Shown: one piece after another, positions 16,775-25,551 of the stretch
Layout: each line of letters begins with the position of its first letter
How positions within the stretch are numbered: the first letter of the stretch is position 1
Program-made: the position numbers and the translations under genes
The notes under the pieces: model-generated
Told to the model about the DNA's origin: nothing
The model's input: only the letters and a program-made list of their open reading frames with translations
Database searches by the model: none
NCBI GenBank assembly: GCA_937920585.1
Contig: CAKZSB010000056.1
Location: 1-38,481, forward strand
Length of the DNA stretch: 38,481 nucleotides
Origin: an uncultured Granulosicoccaceae bacterium
GTDB taxonomy: Bacteria; Pseudomonadota; Gammaproteobacteria; Granulosicoccales; Granulosicoccaceae
Direction: 5' to 3'

Positions 16775-17188
16775 CTAGCCCTCTTCAACCTGGTGAACCT
16801 CAATGACATTGCCATCGGGGTCGTAGAAGAAGAGCTGCCGCCAGCCTTTAACAGCAGTGTTGCCCCAGTCGGAATACGCCACGCCCTGCTCGTCGAGATG
16901 TTTTTTAAACGCATCGATATCGTCGGTGCGATAGGCGATGTGCCCGCGCACAACCGGATTGACGATCTGTCCGGTTTTGAATCCGGCCTGAACATCTTTT
17001 TGCGCCAGATGTACCTGAATGTCACCATCGGTTACAAACGCCACATCACCGGCATAGCCCTTGTTCTTCTCTAATGGTGGCAACAGTCCGGCTTCTTCTG
17101 TCTCCAGACCAATGACGTCCCGGTAGAAGCGATCCATGTCGGCAACGTTAGTTGTTGAAAAATTAATATGGTGAAGTTTAAGGTTCAT
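16775..17188 (-). CDS. VOC (glyoxalase/bleomycin resistance) family protein
   Basis: The 137-residue product starts at ATG 17188 ('MNLKLHHINFSTTNVADMDRFY'); a TTG nine bases earlier is an alternative. Two beta-alpha-beta-beta-beta repeats are visible, the first opening with 'LHHINFSTTNV' and the second with 'VRGHIAYRTDDIDAF' and ending 'FFYDPDGNVIEVHQVEE'. The His and Glu residues in those blocks fit a metal site. VOC proteins include lyases, isomerases, dioxygenases and resistance proteins, so the reaction cannot be named. It converges on the aminotransferase gene with four bases between stops and is divergent from maeB. Confidence 0.85.
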   Translation of the reverse strand: MNLKLHHINFSTTNVADMDRFYRDVIGLETEEAGLLPPLEKNKGYAGDVAFVTDGDIQVHLAQKDVQAGFKTGQIVNPVVRGHIAYRTDDIDAFKKHLDEQGVAYSDWGNTAVKGWRQLFFYDPDGNVIEVHQVEEG

Positions 17189-17470
17189 TTCGTGCAAATT
17201 CTCGTGATGGGGACAATCGGATTGTCATTGCGGTAAACCGGTGCGGCCTGGCCATTGTATTCACCTGCCTGTCGACACACAAACCACCTGCCAATACTCA
17301 GCCGCCATCGCGAATGGCGATCGACAGGCAATCCAGTGCTACCGGCGTGAACACTTGCCTGAACCCGACTCAATGCCCAGAATAGCGACCTGGCAGCAGT
17401 CAGGCGCGGCTACACCATCCGCAGACCGGTAAAAACCTTCGCTCTCAACTTTTGTAACCAATAATTCCCT

Positions 17471-19756
17471 ATGACAGATAATCTGCGCGACGCGGCCCTC
17501 GACTATCACCGGCATCCCAAACCCGGCAAGCTCGAAATCAGTGCCACCACCAATATGCTCAATCAACGCGATCTGTCACTGGCCTACTCGCCGGGCGTCG
17601 CCGCTGCCTGCGAGGAGATCGTTCGAGATCCTGCACAAGCCACTGAATTGACCGCACGGGGCAATCTGGTTGGGGTAATCACCAATGGCACGGCCGTACT
17701 TGGGTTGGGCTCAATAGGGCCGCTCGCGTCAAAACCGGTGATGGAGGGCAAAGCAGTTCTATTCAAGAAGTTTGCGGGTATCGATGTGTTCGATCTTGAA
17801 CTCAATGCCGCCGATGCAGACACCTTCGTCAACGCTGTGGCTGCACTGGAACCCACATTCGGAGGCATCAATCTCGAAGACATCAAGGCACCAGAGTGCT
17901 TTGAAATTGAAGAGCGCTTGCGCGAAATCATGAAAATCCCGGTCTTTCACGATGATCAGCACGGTACGGCTATCTGTGTGGCTGCGGCAATCAGCAACGG
18001 TTTGAAACTGGCCGATAAATCCATTTCCGAGGTGAAGCTGGTTTGCTCCGGCGCCGGTGCAGCGGCACTGGCCTGCCTCGATTTGCTGGTGGATATGGGC
18101 CTTCAGCGCGAAAACGTCACGGTAGTGGATATCGTGGGCGTGGTGTACACCGGCCGCAACGATCAAATGGACAAATACAAAGCGCGCTACGCAAGAGACA
18201 CCGACGCGCGCACTCTACCCGAGGTAATCGGTGGCGCCGATGTCTTTCTGGGACTTTCCGCGGCCGGCGTTTTGAAGCCCGACAACGTCAGCAAGATGGC
18301 ACGCGACCCGCTCATTTTTGCGCTCGCCAATCCAGTTCCGGAAATCATGCCTGAGCTGGTCAATGAAGTGCGCAGCGATGCGATAGTCGCCACTGGCCGA
18401 ACGGACTACCCCAACCAGGTCAACAACGTGCTTTGTTTTCCTTTTCTGTTTCGAGGTGCGCTGGACGTAGGCGCCACCTGTATCAATCAGGAAATGAAAA
18501 TTGCCGCAGTCGAGGCCATTGCAGAAATTGCAACCCGCGAAGCCTCTGATGTCGTTGCATCCGCCTACGGCAGCGCACCGTTCGGTTTTGGCCGCGACTA
18601 TCTGATTCCCAAACCATTCGACCCGCGCCTGATGACAACGGTACCCTTGCGAGTGGCGCAGGCTGCCATGCAAAGCGGCGTCGCCACCCGGCCAATCAGT
18701 AACATCAATAGCTACAAAGAAAAACTGACCGAGTTTGTATTCGCCTCGGGATTGGTCATGAAGCCGGTATTCGAAAAGGCCAGCGCCGATCCACAGCGCG
18801 TGGTGTTTGCCGAGGGCGAATCACAACGGGTAATCAATGCCGTGCAGGTACTGGTTGACGACGCTATCTGCAAACCGATTCTTATTGGTCGGGAATCGGT
18901 TATCAGGGAACAAATCAAACGCTATCAACTGCGCCTGACACCGGGTGTCGACTTTTTAATTGTCGATCCGATGAACAATGAAAAAGAGGCGGAGTATGCG
19001 CAGTCCTATCACGAGATTGCAGGTCGAAATGGTGTCACACCCGCCTATGCCCGGGGCGTGGTACGCACCAGAGGCACAGCACTTGGCTGCCTGATGGTGA
19101 AAAACGGTGAGGCGGACGCCATCGTCTGCGGCACTCAGGGCGCCTACGTACGTCACTTGCGTTATCTGAGAACGGTTATCGGTGTGCAGGATCATCTGAC
19201 TGACTGCTCAGCCGTCATCATGATGATTCTGCAAAAAGGCACTTTCTTTCTTACCGACACGCACGTCACTGTCGACCCGACCGCCGAACATATCGCAGAG
19301 ACGGCGACACTTGCAGCAAGCCTGGTTGAACGCTTCGGGGTCGAGCCTAAAATCGCGCTGCTTTCGCACTCGAATTTTGGCAGCCGCGACAACGCCAGTA
19401 GCCGGAAAATGCGCAAAGCACGCGATCTGCTTCACGAACTGCACCCGGAGTTGCCTGTTGAGGGTGAAATGCATACCGATACCGCGGTACTCGATTCGGT
19501 TCGAAATCGTATATTTCCGGATGCGCGTTATCAGGGCCCTGCAAACCTGATGGTAATGCCAGACCTCGATGCAGCGAACATCGCCTACAACATGGTAAAA
19601 GTGTTCGGCGATGGAATACCCGTAGGCCCGATGCTCGTGGGTATGAAGCAACCCGCTCACATCGCCACCGAAGCCATTACTGTTCGCGGCATCGTGAACA
19701 TGAGTGCTATCGCCGCAGCCGAGGCAATCGACTCAAAACAACATAAAGAGCCTTGA
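17471..19756 (+). CDS. maeB: NADP-dependent malic enzyme with phosphotransacetylase-like domain
   Basis: A 761-residue hybrid malic enzyme that decarboxylates malate to pyruvate, giving NADPH for biosynthesis. The malic enzyme part (about 1-425) shows '[17 protein letters not shown]', '[20 protein letters not shown]' (the metal and substrate site), a nucleotide site '[17 protein letters not shown]' and '[11 protein letters not shown]'. The rest (about 430-761) is the phosphate acetyl/butyryl transferase-like domain that acts in allosteric control in this family rather than as an active PTA. Length and domain order match E. coli MaeB (759). It appears monocistronic; the 282 bases upstream contain no clear ribosome binding site or promoter. 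Confidence 0.96.
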   Translation: MTDNLRDAALDYHRHPKPGKLEISATTNMLNQRDLSLAYSPGVAAACEEIVRDPAQATELTARGNLVGVITNGTAVLGLGSIGPLASKPVMEGKAVLFKKFAGIDVFDLELNAADADTFVNAVAALEPTFGGINLEDIKAPECFEIEERLREIMKIPVFHDDQHGTAICVAAAISNGLKLADKSISEVKLVCSGAGAAALACLDLLVDMGLQRENVTVVDIVGVVYTGRNDQMDKYKARYARDTDARTLPEVIGGADVFLGLSAAGVLKPDNVSKMARDPLIFALANPVPEIMPELVNEVRSDAIVATGRTDYPNQVNNVLCFPFLFRGALDVGATCINQEMKIAAVEAIAEIATREASDVVASAYGSAPFGFGRDYLIPKPFDPRLMTTVPLRVAQAAMQSGVATRPISNINSYKEKLTEFVFASGLVMKPVFEKASADPQRVVFAEGESQRVINAVQVLVDDAICKPILIGRESVIREQIKRYQLRLTPGVDFLIVDPMNNEKEAEYAQSYHEIAGRNGVTPAYARGVVRTRGTALGCLMVKNGEADAIVCGTQGAYVRHLRYLRTVIGVQDHLTDCSAVIMMILQKGTFFLTDTHVTVDPTAEHIAETATLAASLVERFGVEPKIALLSHSNFGSRDNASSRKMRKARDLLHELHPELPVEGEMHTDTAVLDSVRNRIFPDARYQGPANLMVMPDLDAANIAYNMVKVFGDGIPVGPMLVGMKQPAHIATEAITVRGIVNMSAIAAAEAIDSKQHKEP

Positions 19757-19862
19757 GGGCGCGAGTGCTCTGGCGATATAAAAAGTAGCCACACTCCAGG
19801 TGTGATAGCAGTACCGAGTGTAGCCGGCACATCAAAGTCCGGTTTGTAGTGTTGTCAGCGCA

Positions 19863-21053
19863 CTACAGAAACCGTGCAAAAACCGCCTTCAGATAGTCGG
19901 TTTCGGGTATCGCCGCATGGACCGGGTGATCCCTGCCCTGCCCCCGGCGGGCGAACAACTGGACACTGGCATGCGCATCGCGCCCGGCCTGCAGTACGAT
20001 ATTCTGCAGGTCTGTCGCAGGCAGATGATGCGAACACGAACAGGACACCAGCGTGCCGCCCGGCTTCAGCAGTTGCACTGCCAGTGAATTGATGCTGCGG
20101 TATTTCTGCACGCCACTGCGGCGATCTTTCTTTCGTTTGATAAATGCCGGCGGGTCGAGCACCACGATGTCAAAGCGTTCGCCCGCTTCACGCAAGGCTC
20201 GAAGCTTTGCCCCCACCTCGCCTTTCTCGCCCTGCCAGCGATCGCCATAGCCGTTGAGCTCGGCATTGGCTGCCGCACCATCCAGTGCAGACTGCGAAGT
20301 ATCAATCGCCATTACTTCACGCGCACCACCGGCTAACGCATTGAGCCCCCAGGCGCCGAGAAAGCAGCAGGCATCCAGCACGCGACAGTCTTTGGCGAGC
20401 GATCCGAGCAAATGCCGGCTGTCACGATGATCGTAATACCAGCCAGTTTTCTGGCCACCCTCCAGCGACAGTTGATATCGCAGGCCGTTCTCGATCACGG
20501 TGACTGGGTCGGCCACGGTTCCAAACGCTACTTTATCGTAGGCGGGTAGCTGCTCGAGCTCGCGAATCGACACCGAGTTCCTCAGCACAATTGCGACGGG
20601 TTTGAATAGCTGCTGCAACTGCTCGAGAATGTCGTCGAGTAATGCCTCCATGCTGGCCGTTGAAATCTGGACAACCAGGTGATCGTCGAAACGGTCGACG
20701 ACGAGACCGGGCAACCAGTCGCCCTCGGCGTTTACCAGGCGATAGAAAGGTTTGTCGAACTGGGCTTCGCGCAGTTGCAGTGCATTTTGCAAACGCTGAC
20801 CCAGCAGCGCACCATCGAGCGCCTCGCCACGGGTGTAGCTGTACACTCTGGCGCAGATAAGCGAGTGCGGGTTGACACCGGCCATCGCCAGAAACTTACC
20901 GCGGCTGGACCACAACGGCACCTGGGCGCCCGGTTCAATCGCTGTTAATGGTGTGCGTTTGGTGTCAACTTCATTGCTGAAAATCCACAGATGCCCGGCT
21001 TCAAGCCGGCGCTCCTCATTCTTTCCCAGCACCAGCCCGGGTTTTTCAGTCAA
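19863..21053 (-). CDS. rlmI: 23S rRNA (cytosine-C5) methyltransferase, RlmI-type
   Basis: A 396-residue SAM-dependent enzyme with an N-terminal PUA-like domain ('GLVLGKNEERRLEAGHLWIFSNEVD'), a central linker and a Rossmann methyltransferase domain with 'VLDACCFLGAWGLNAL' (SAM loop), 'VVLDPPAFIKRKKDRR' and 'LVSCSCSHHL'. E. coli RlmI methylates C1962 of 23S rRNA. The SAM loop reads CCFLGAWG where many homologues read FCYTGG, so it is a slightly divergent member and could have a different target nucleotide. TTG 21053 is used with GAGAG upstream; an internal GTG seven codons on is an alternative start. It converges on maeB with 106 bases between. Confidence 0.87.
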   Translation of the reverse strand: MTEKPGLVLGKNEERRLEAGHLWIFSNEVDTKRTPLTAIEPGAQVPLWSSRGKFLAMAGVNPHSLICARVYSYTRGEALDGALLGQRLQNALQLREAQFDKPFYRLVNAEGDWLPGLVVDRFDDHLVVQISTASMEALLDDILEQLQQLFKPVAIVLRNSVSIRELEQLPAYDKVAFGTVADPVTVIENGLRYQLSLEGGQKTGWYYDHRDSRHLLGSLAKDCRVLDACCFLGAWGLNALAGGAREVMAIDTSQSALDGAAANAELNGYGDRWQGEKGEVGAKLRALREAGERFDIVVLDPPAFIKRKKDRRSGVQKYRSINSLAVQLLKPGGTLVSCSCSHHLPATDLQNIVLQAGRDAHASVQLFARRGQGRDHPVHAAIPETDYLKAVFARFL

Positions 21054-21194
21054 CGCGTTCTCTCGGTGTCAGCCAGGCTGGCTCACCGGCAAATTGGCCA
21101 CTGCAATTGGATGCCAACACCGTGCAGCACTATCGTATCCAGACATCATGCAGCAACGCCTGCCAGCGCAGACGTTGCGTTAGCAGTTCCGGGC

Positions 21195-21662
21195 TTACCG
21201 GCTTATCATTGCCTGCAGAATTTCGTCTTCGAGTTCGCCGCGAATTGCCAGCACCTCACCCAGGCGAGACAAATCTTCGCGCAGAGCCTGTTGGTCGTCG
21301 CTCGCACCGTCATAGCCTTCGTACTTATCATTGAATTCAACGAGGGCGTCGGTCGTCTCGCCGATAGAGGGATAAATCTTGTCGGCAATCTCGCGTACCG
21401 CGCCGCGCCGCTCCTTACCTTCGATGATTCGCTGATAGAGCGTAAATTGCCCGGTGGCTGTGTAATCAACCATGAGGTTCAGGAAATCCTTCAGTGCCAA
21501 TGGCGTGATGTCCGCCTTCAGCCCTTCAGTGGCCTGACCCGGGGTCGCTACACCGCCGAGTACACAATAGGCTTCGAATGTTTTTTTACGCTGTTCAACG
21601 ACCGCATCAACGATTTCCTGGGGATCTCGTCTGCGCTCTTGTGTTTGGGCCGTTGTTGTCAC
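21195..21662 (-). CDS. rsd: Rsd/AlgQ-family anti-sigma70 regulator
   Basis: A 155-residue alpha-helical protein from GTG 21662, with GGAG five bases upstream. It aligns across its length with Rsd/AlgQ: 'DAVVEQRKKTFEAYCVLGGV', 'ALKDFLNLMVDYTATGQFTLYQRII', 'IYPSIGETTDALVEFNDKYEG' and 'LSRLGEVLAIRGELEDEIL' correspond to E. coli blocks of the same spacing. Rsd binds region 4 of sigma70 and helps shift RNA polymerase to alternative sigma factors in stationary phase; AlgQ affects alginate and virulence genes in Pseudomonas. An N-terminal 'TTTAQTQERRRD' extension precedes the conserved helix. A promoter-like pair TTGTTT-16-TATTTT lies just upstream on the minus strand. Confidence 0.82.
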   Translation of the reverse strand: MTTTAQTQERRRDPQEIVDAVVEQRKKTFEAYCVLGGVATPGQATEGLKADITPLALKDFLNLMVDYTATGQFTLYQRIIEGKERRGAVREIADKIYPSIGETTDALVEFNDKYEGYDGASDDQQALREDLSRLGEVLAIRGELEDEILQAMISR

Positions 21663-21698
21663 GGTTGCTCCAGTTTCAGTTAATGCTGTTTAAATAAA

Positions 21699-21726
21699 AT
21701 ATGGCCATACGCCGAGCAAACAATGC
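21699..21726 (-). promoter_or_regulatory. Possible sigma70 promoter of rsd
   Basis: On the minus strand, TTGTTT is followed after 16 bases by TATTTT, then by an AT-rich stretch about 35 bases ahead of the GTG start. Both hexamers are imperfect, so this is only a candidate. Confidence 0.35.
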
Positions 21727-21781
21727 TCGCTATTAACATCCGATGTCGAACAATCGCTGACCTCACCAGTGTAACGCGAAA

Positions 21782-21812
21782 TCATCCTGCCACCGCAGGA
21801 TGACCTTTTTTT
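21782..21812 (+). terminator. Intrinsic terminator oriented against the ycgN gene
   Basis: A perfect 9-bp stem, TCATCCTGC (21782-21790) with GCAGGATGA (21795-21803), has a CACC loop and is followed by CC and seven T. The T-run is on the plus-strand side and runs into the ycgN stop codon. On the minus strand the hairpin follows that stop directly but lacks a good U-tract. It may act in both directions, more strongly against plus-strand readthrough. Confidence 0.7.
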
Positions 21813-22293
21813 AATCGGGATCGAAATCGATCACCAGAGTTTCAATTTCGTCCGGGTGAATCCAGGTCTCACTGACAACCTGCCCGCTCATTGATATACC
21901 TGCCCGGTGAACCGACTGATCATCACCACTCACCAGCGGATGCCAGTCTGCCAGGCCCTCGCCTTTGTGAATTCGAACGTACGCACAAGACCCGGGCAGC
22001 CACTGCAGGGCGTCGGTGTTGTCTGCATTAAGCGAGATACACTCCGCCACCTTTTCCTGGCGGTTTTCGTAATCCCGGCAGCGACAGGTTTGCGGGTCAA
22101 GCAATTGACACGCCACTCGGGTATACATGACTGAATCATCATCTTCACTGCGCAGCTTTTGCAGACAGCAACGGCCGCATCCGTCGCACAGTGATTCCCA
22201 TTCAGCCTCACTCATTTGCGCGAGCGTTTTTCGCTCCCAGAATGGTGCGGGCTGCGTGCTAACTGTGATACCCCAAAATTCGCTCGACTTCAT
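21811..22293 (-). CDS. YcgN-type CxxCxxCC protein (UPF0260)
   Basis: A 160-residue protein with the UPF0260 signature: '[31 protein letters not shown]', then '[19 protein letters not shown]' and '[23 protein letters not shown]'. These line up with E. coli YcgN in order and spacing. The Cys clusters suggest binding of iron or zinc; the biological role is not established. The ATG at 22293 lies inside the end of fbp (35-base overlap), and no later ATG, GTG or TTG precedes the conserved region, so overlapping translation is likely. Cotranscribed with fbp and possibly the rubredoxin gene upstream. Confidence 0.9.
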   Translation of the reverse strand: MKSSEFWGITVSTQPAPFWERKTLAQMSEAEWESLCDGCGRCCLQKLRSEDDDSVMYTRVACQLLDPQTCRCRDYENRQEKVAECISLNADNTDALQWLPGSCAYVRIHKGEGLADWHPLVSGDDQSVHRAGISMSGQVVSETWIHPDEIETLVIDFDPD

Positions 22294-23269
22294 TGCGCGA
22301 GCCCATAATCACCGGCACGCGCTGATGCAGCTCTTCGGGCTGCACTTCCATGATACGTTGCCTGCCTGTGCTTGCCAGCCCCTGCGCCTGCTCGACGACA
22401 AAACTCATGGGGTTGGCTTCGTAGAGGAGTCGCAGTTTGCCGTTCTGGCCCTTGGCCTGCAGCTTGGCATCCATCGGATACATGAAAACACCACCGCGGC
22501 ACAGCAGCCGATGCACATCGGCAACCATCGATGCGATCCAGCGCATGTTGTAGTTCTTGCCCAGCGGCCCGTCAGCGCCTTGCAGGCACTCGTCGATGTA
22601 ACGCTGCACCGCAGGCTCCCAGTGCCTATGGTTCGATTGGTTAATTGAATACTCGTTGGTATCGGCCGGTATTTCCATCATCGGGTGCGTCAGCAGAAAA
22701 TCGCCCGTGCTGCGATCGAGTGTGAAGCCGTTCACACCGCGACCAGTGGTCAGCACCATCATGGTCGAGGTCCCGTAGAGACAGTAACCGGCGCACACCT
22801 GCCTGGCGCCCGGCTGCAGAAAATCCTCGTTGACGACCGTATCGGTTCCCTCCGGGGCCACCATAATCGAGAAGATAGTTCCCACCGATACGTTGATATC
22901 GATATTGGAAGAGCCATCGAGCGGATCGAAGGTGATCAGGTACTTGCCACGCGGATACTGTGATGGCACGGGGTAGCAGTCATCCATCTCTTCCGACGCC
23001 ATGCCAGCGAGATTACCGCTCCACTCGGTCGATTCGATGAATATCTCGTTGGAGAGGATATCCAGTTTTTTTTGCGTCTCGCCCTGAACATTCTCAGAGC
23101 CGGCTGTTCCCATCGCCTGCTCTGCCAGCCCGCCACAGCTGGTGAGGCTGCTGATTTTTTTGCAGGCGGTGACAACATCTGTCAGCAAGCCGGTAAATTC
23201 ACCGGTGGCGTGCGGGTGATGACGCTGTTCCTCAATGATGAACTTGAGTAGAGATGTTCGCTGAACCAT
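22259..23269 (-). CDS. fbp: Fructose-1,6-bisphosphatase, class I
   Basis: A 336-residue class I enzyme that removes the 1-phosphate of fructose 1,6-bisphosphate in gluconeogenesis. Key blocks are '[18 protein letters not shown]' near residue 60, '[23 protein letters not shown]' (metal and phosphate site, Asp-Pro-Leu-Asp), '[15 protein letters not shown]', '[26 protein letters not shown]' and '[20 protein letters not shown]'. Length is standard. GGTGAG sits just before the ATG. With maeB nearby the locus has a gluconeogenic flavour, although they are on opposite strands. The last 35 bases overlap the start of ycgN. Confidence 0.97.
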   Translation of the reverse strand: MVQRTSLLKFIIEEQRHHPHATGEFTGLLTDVVTACKKISSLTSCGGLAEQAMGTAGSENVQGETQKKLDILSNEIFIESTEWSGNLAGMASEEMDDCYPVPSQYPRGKYLITFDPLDGSSNIDINVSVGTIFSIMVAPEGTDTVVNEDFLQPGARQVCAGYCLYGTSTMMVLTTGRGVNGFTLDRSTGDFLLTHPMMEIPADTNEYSINQSNHRHWEPAVQRYIDECLQGADGPLGKNYNMRWIASMVADVHRLLCRGGVFMYPMDAKLQAKGQNGKLRLLYEANPMSFVVEQAQGLASTGRQRIMEVQPEELHQRVPVIMGSRNEVERILGYHS

Positions 23270-23370
23270 AGTCTCACCGGCCTGAGGGAAAAGTTTACGG
23301 CGGGCTCAACCCGCCAATACAATCACTAATTAAAGTTCACGCAGCGCCAAAAGCAAGGCGCGAGTGACAA

Positions 23371-23541
23371 TTAAATTTCGATCATGTCAAAGTCTTCCTT
23401 GGTCGCACCGCAATCGGGGCACATCCAGTTGAGCGGTACGTCATCCCAGCGGGTGCCAGGTTCAAGACCGTCTTCCGGTGCACCCGCCTCTTCATCGTAA
23501 ATCCAGCCACACACGATGCACATGAATTTCCGATATTCCAC
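23371..23541 (-). CDS. Rubredoxin
   Basis: A 56-residue protein read from GTG 23541 to TAA 23371. It begins '[18 protein letters not shown]', continues through '[20 protein letters not shown]' and ends '[12 protein letters not shown]'. The two CxxC pairs (CIVC and CPDC) with the 'GWIYD' and 'GTRWDDVP' blocks are diagnostic of a small one-iron rubredoxin, a cytosolic electron carrier. A GAGAA lies close upstream of the GTG. Partners could be an alkane or fatty-acid hydroxylase or an oxidative-stress reductase, none of which is in the window. It lies 101 bases upstream of fbp on the same strand. Confidence 0.95.
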   Translation of the reverse strand: MEYRKFMCIVCGWIYDEEAGAPEDGLEPGTRWDDVPLNWMCPDCGATKEDFDMIEI

Positions 23542-23775
23542 AATTGTTCTCTATGCCGTTGATTTGGTAACGCAGTTGCCGCCGCACATACTGATCGCGC
23601 GCAGCTCTGCTTCAGTGACGCGAGCAATTATCACAACTACGCCTCCGGGCTGATATTAACGTCGGGCAATGTGGCGCGCTTGCGCGGCTGCTTCCCATCT
23701 TTCGCGGCCTGCTGACAACTTGCCAGTACAATATCGGCAGACGAGTCGGGGTCACCCGCAAAATGAGATGAAACA

Positions 23776-24546
23776 ATGACAGCTGCCTGCCGTAATCCGT
23801 CACTGGTGCGCATTGCCATGTGGTCTGGCCCGCGAAATATTTCAACCGCCATGATGCGCGCCTGGGAGAACCGCACCGACACCCGGGTAACGGATGAGCC
23901 CTTCTACGCGCACTACCTGCAGGCGACAGGCATCGATCATCCGGGGCGCGCAAACATCATTGTGTCGCAATCAACGGACTGGGAGGTGGTCGCAGCCGAA
24001 TGTGCAGCCACTACAGACACTACCGGACACAAAATCCACTACCAGAAACACATGACCCAGCATCTGCTGCCGCATATGTCGCTGGCGTGGATCGATACGC
24101 TGGTTAATGTCTTTTTGATTCGCTCACCGCAAGCCGTGGTGTCATCCTATGCGCGCGCCAGACCCGACCTGACACCGGCAGACCTGGGCTTTGAGCAACA
24201 ACACCGTTTGTACCAGTATATGGTGGAGCAACTCGGGGACAAACCGCTGGTCATCGCGGCAGATGACGTACTTCGAGACCCGCGAACCACACTGGGCGCC
24301 ATCTGCGACAAAGCCGGTGTCGACTTTACCGAATCAATGCTGAGCTGGCCGGCAGGCGCGCGTGACTCCGATGGCGTGTGGGCGCCCTACTGGTACGAGA
24401 ATGTACAAAAGTCGACAGGCTTCGGTCCCTACAAAGAAAAAGTGCTGAATCTGACCACCGCCCAACAGGCAATCGCCGACCAATGCCAGCCGTTCTACGA
24501 ACAGCTAAACGACGCGCGCTTGCGCTTACCAACGCGACTATGCTGA
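23776..24546 (+). CDS. Sulfotransferase-like P-loop protein
   Basis: A 256-residue protein with 'IAMWSGPRNISTAMMRAW' (13-30), a P-loop-like PAPS 5'-phosphosulfate binding motif, and 'VNVFLIRSPQAVVSSYARARP' in the middle, which corresponds to the 3'-phosphate binding block of sulfotransferases. The later 'KPLVIAADDVLRDPRTTLGAICDKAGVDF' block also fits. Family members carry sulfate from PAPS to small molecules or glycans, but this subgroup is poorly characterised and the acceptor is unknown. ATG 23776 is used because GAG lies eight bases upstream; GTG 23806 is a possible shorter start. The 3' end overlaps the convergent GST gene by nine bases. Confidence 0.8.
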   Translation: MTAACRNPSLVRIAMWSGPRNISTAMMRAWENRTDTRVTDEPFYAHYLQATGIDHPGRANIIVSQSTDWEVVAAECAATTDTTGHKIHYQKHMTQHLLPHMSLAWIDTLVNVFLIRSPQAVVSSYARARPDLTPADLGFEQQHRLYQYMVEQLGDKPLVIAADDVLRDPRTTLGAICDKAGVDFTESMLSWPAGARDSDGVWAPYWYENVQKSTGFGPYKEKVLNLTTAQQAIADQCQPFYEQLNDARLRLPTRLC

Positions 24547-25152
24547 AGCAGAGGGCCTGGCAGCAGTGCGTTCGAACCAGGCGGTGAGATTTTTCATTTC
24601 GGGTGAAATTGGCTGTCCGACGGCGCGACCAAATTTCAAAAAGGCAAACAAATGAATATCCGCAATCGAAAAATCCCCGCCGGCAATTGTCTCGCGGCCA
24701 GCCAGATCGTTGTCCAGCCAGCGCAAGTTATCCTGGGCGATAGCTTTTAGTCCATCGGCCGCTTCAGGCAGCACCCGAAATCGATCTTTGAACATTTCAT
24801 AGCCCTCACTGGCGCGAAACCCGTTGGCCAGCGGTTCGCAGATCGCAAGGTCATTGCGTCTGACCCACATGCGAGTTTGGGCACGCCGCTCTGCGGTTGT
24901 GCCGATCAGGGATTTATCCGGGAACCGCTCCTCAAGATATTCGCAGATAACCGTAATTTCCGTGATGTGACTGCCGTCGTCCAGCTCAAGCACCGGTGAC
25001 TGGCCGCGTGAATTCACCTGGCTCAGGTAGGGTTCGCGTCGACTCTCTCCACCACGAATGTCTACCTCCTGCATCTCGAGCTCAATGCCTTTTTCGGCCA
25101 TGAACATTCTGACCATATGCGGGTTTGGACCCACTGAGTTATAGAGTTTCAT
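24538..25152 (-). CDS. Glutathione S-transferase family protein
   Basis: A 204-residue cytosolic protein with an N-terminal thioredoxin-like domain (about 1-80: 'MKLYNSVGPNPHMVRMFMAEKGIELE', then 'NSRGQSPVLELDDGSHITEITVICEYLEERF') and an all-helical C-terminal domain with the N-capping 'FSIADIHLFAFLKFG'. The cis-Pro of 'SPVLEL' and the acidic 'ITEI' glutathione-binding turn are present. Ser6 could be the thiol-activating residue. The substrate is not predictable. It starts one base after the stop of the VOC gene, so it is the tail of the long gcv transcript. Confidence 0.92.
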   Translation of the reverse strand: MKLYNSVGPNPHMVRMFMAEKGIELEMQEVDIRGGESRREPYLSQVNSRGQSPVLELDDGSHITEITVICEYLEERFPDKSLIGTTAERRAQTRMWVRRNDLAICEPLANGFRASEGYEMFKDRFRVLPEAADGLKAIAQDNLRWLDNDLAGRETIAGGDFSIADIHLFAFLKFGRAVGQPISPEMKNLTAWFERTAARPSASA

Positions 25153-25153
25153 A

Positions 25154-25546
25154 TTAAATTGGTTCTGAATCCACTACCGTCTGACCAAATTTCAGCAGGT
25201 AGCGATTGTTGTCGTAGATGGCGAATTCCCGCAAACCGTAATCAAATGTTTGCAGGGGATAACATACCTCGGCCTGCTCATGAATCTGGCCCCATTGTTT
25301 GTCGACGTCATCGGTATATAGATAGAGTGATCCGGTGAACGCCGGTCCGCGCCACGATTCATGAGCATTGGGTAGCGAAAACATGATATTGACCTTACCG
25401 TGCCACACAGACGCCCAGCCACGTTTATCGTCGCGGGTTTCGCATTTAAATCCGAGTATGCGGGTATAGAAGGCTATCGTTGCGGACAGATCCTCTGTAC
25501 ACAACATGGGTGTCAGGGCTCGCAATGTAAGGTTGTTGTCGGCCAA
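25154..25546 (-). CDS. VOC family protein
   Basis: A glyoxalase/bleomycin-resistance fold protein with 'LTPMLCTEDLSATIAFYTRILGF' at the start of the first repeat and 'GSLYLYTDDVDKQWGQIHE' and 'YGLREFAIYDNNRYLLKFGQ' in the second. The start is uncertain: the frame stays open to GTG 25606 inside gcvP, but the conserved domain begins only at 'LTLRALTP', and TTG 25546 lies five bases after the gcvP stop, which suits coupled translation. About 130 residues from that start. Reaction unknown. It sits between gcvP and the GST gene with almost no spacing. Confidence 0.82.
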   Translation of the reverse strand: MADNNLTLRALTPMLCTEDLSATIAFYTRILGFKCETRDDKRGWASVWHGKVNIMFSLPNAHESWRGPAFTGSLYLYTDDVDKQWGQIHEQAEVCYPLQTFDYGLREFAIYDNNRYLLKFGQTVVDSEPI

Positions 25547-25551
25547 CAGAC

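Noticed and set aside
23270-23370. Terminator between rubredoxin and fbp
   Set aside because: Two 5-6 bp hairpins exist (GGCGGG/CCCGCC and GCGCC/GGCGC), but neither is followed by a T-run in the direction of transcription.
23637-23817. Minus-strand frame ending 'RATLPDVNISPEA' upstream of the rubredoxin
   Set aside because: It would have to start inside the sulfotransferase gene and has no ribosome binding site or homology that I can recognise.
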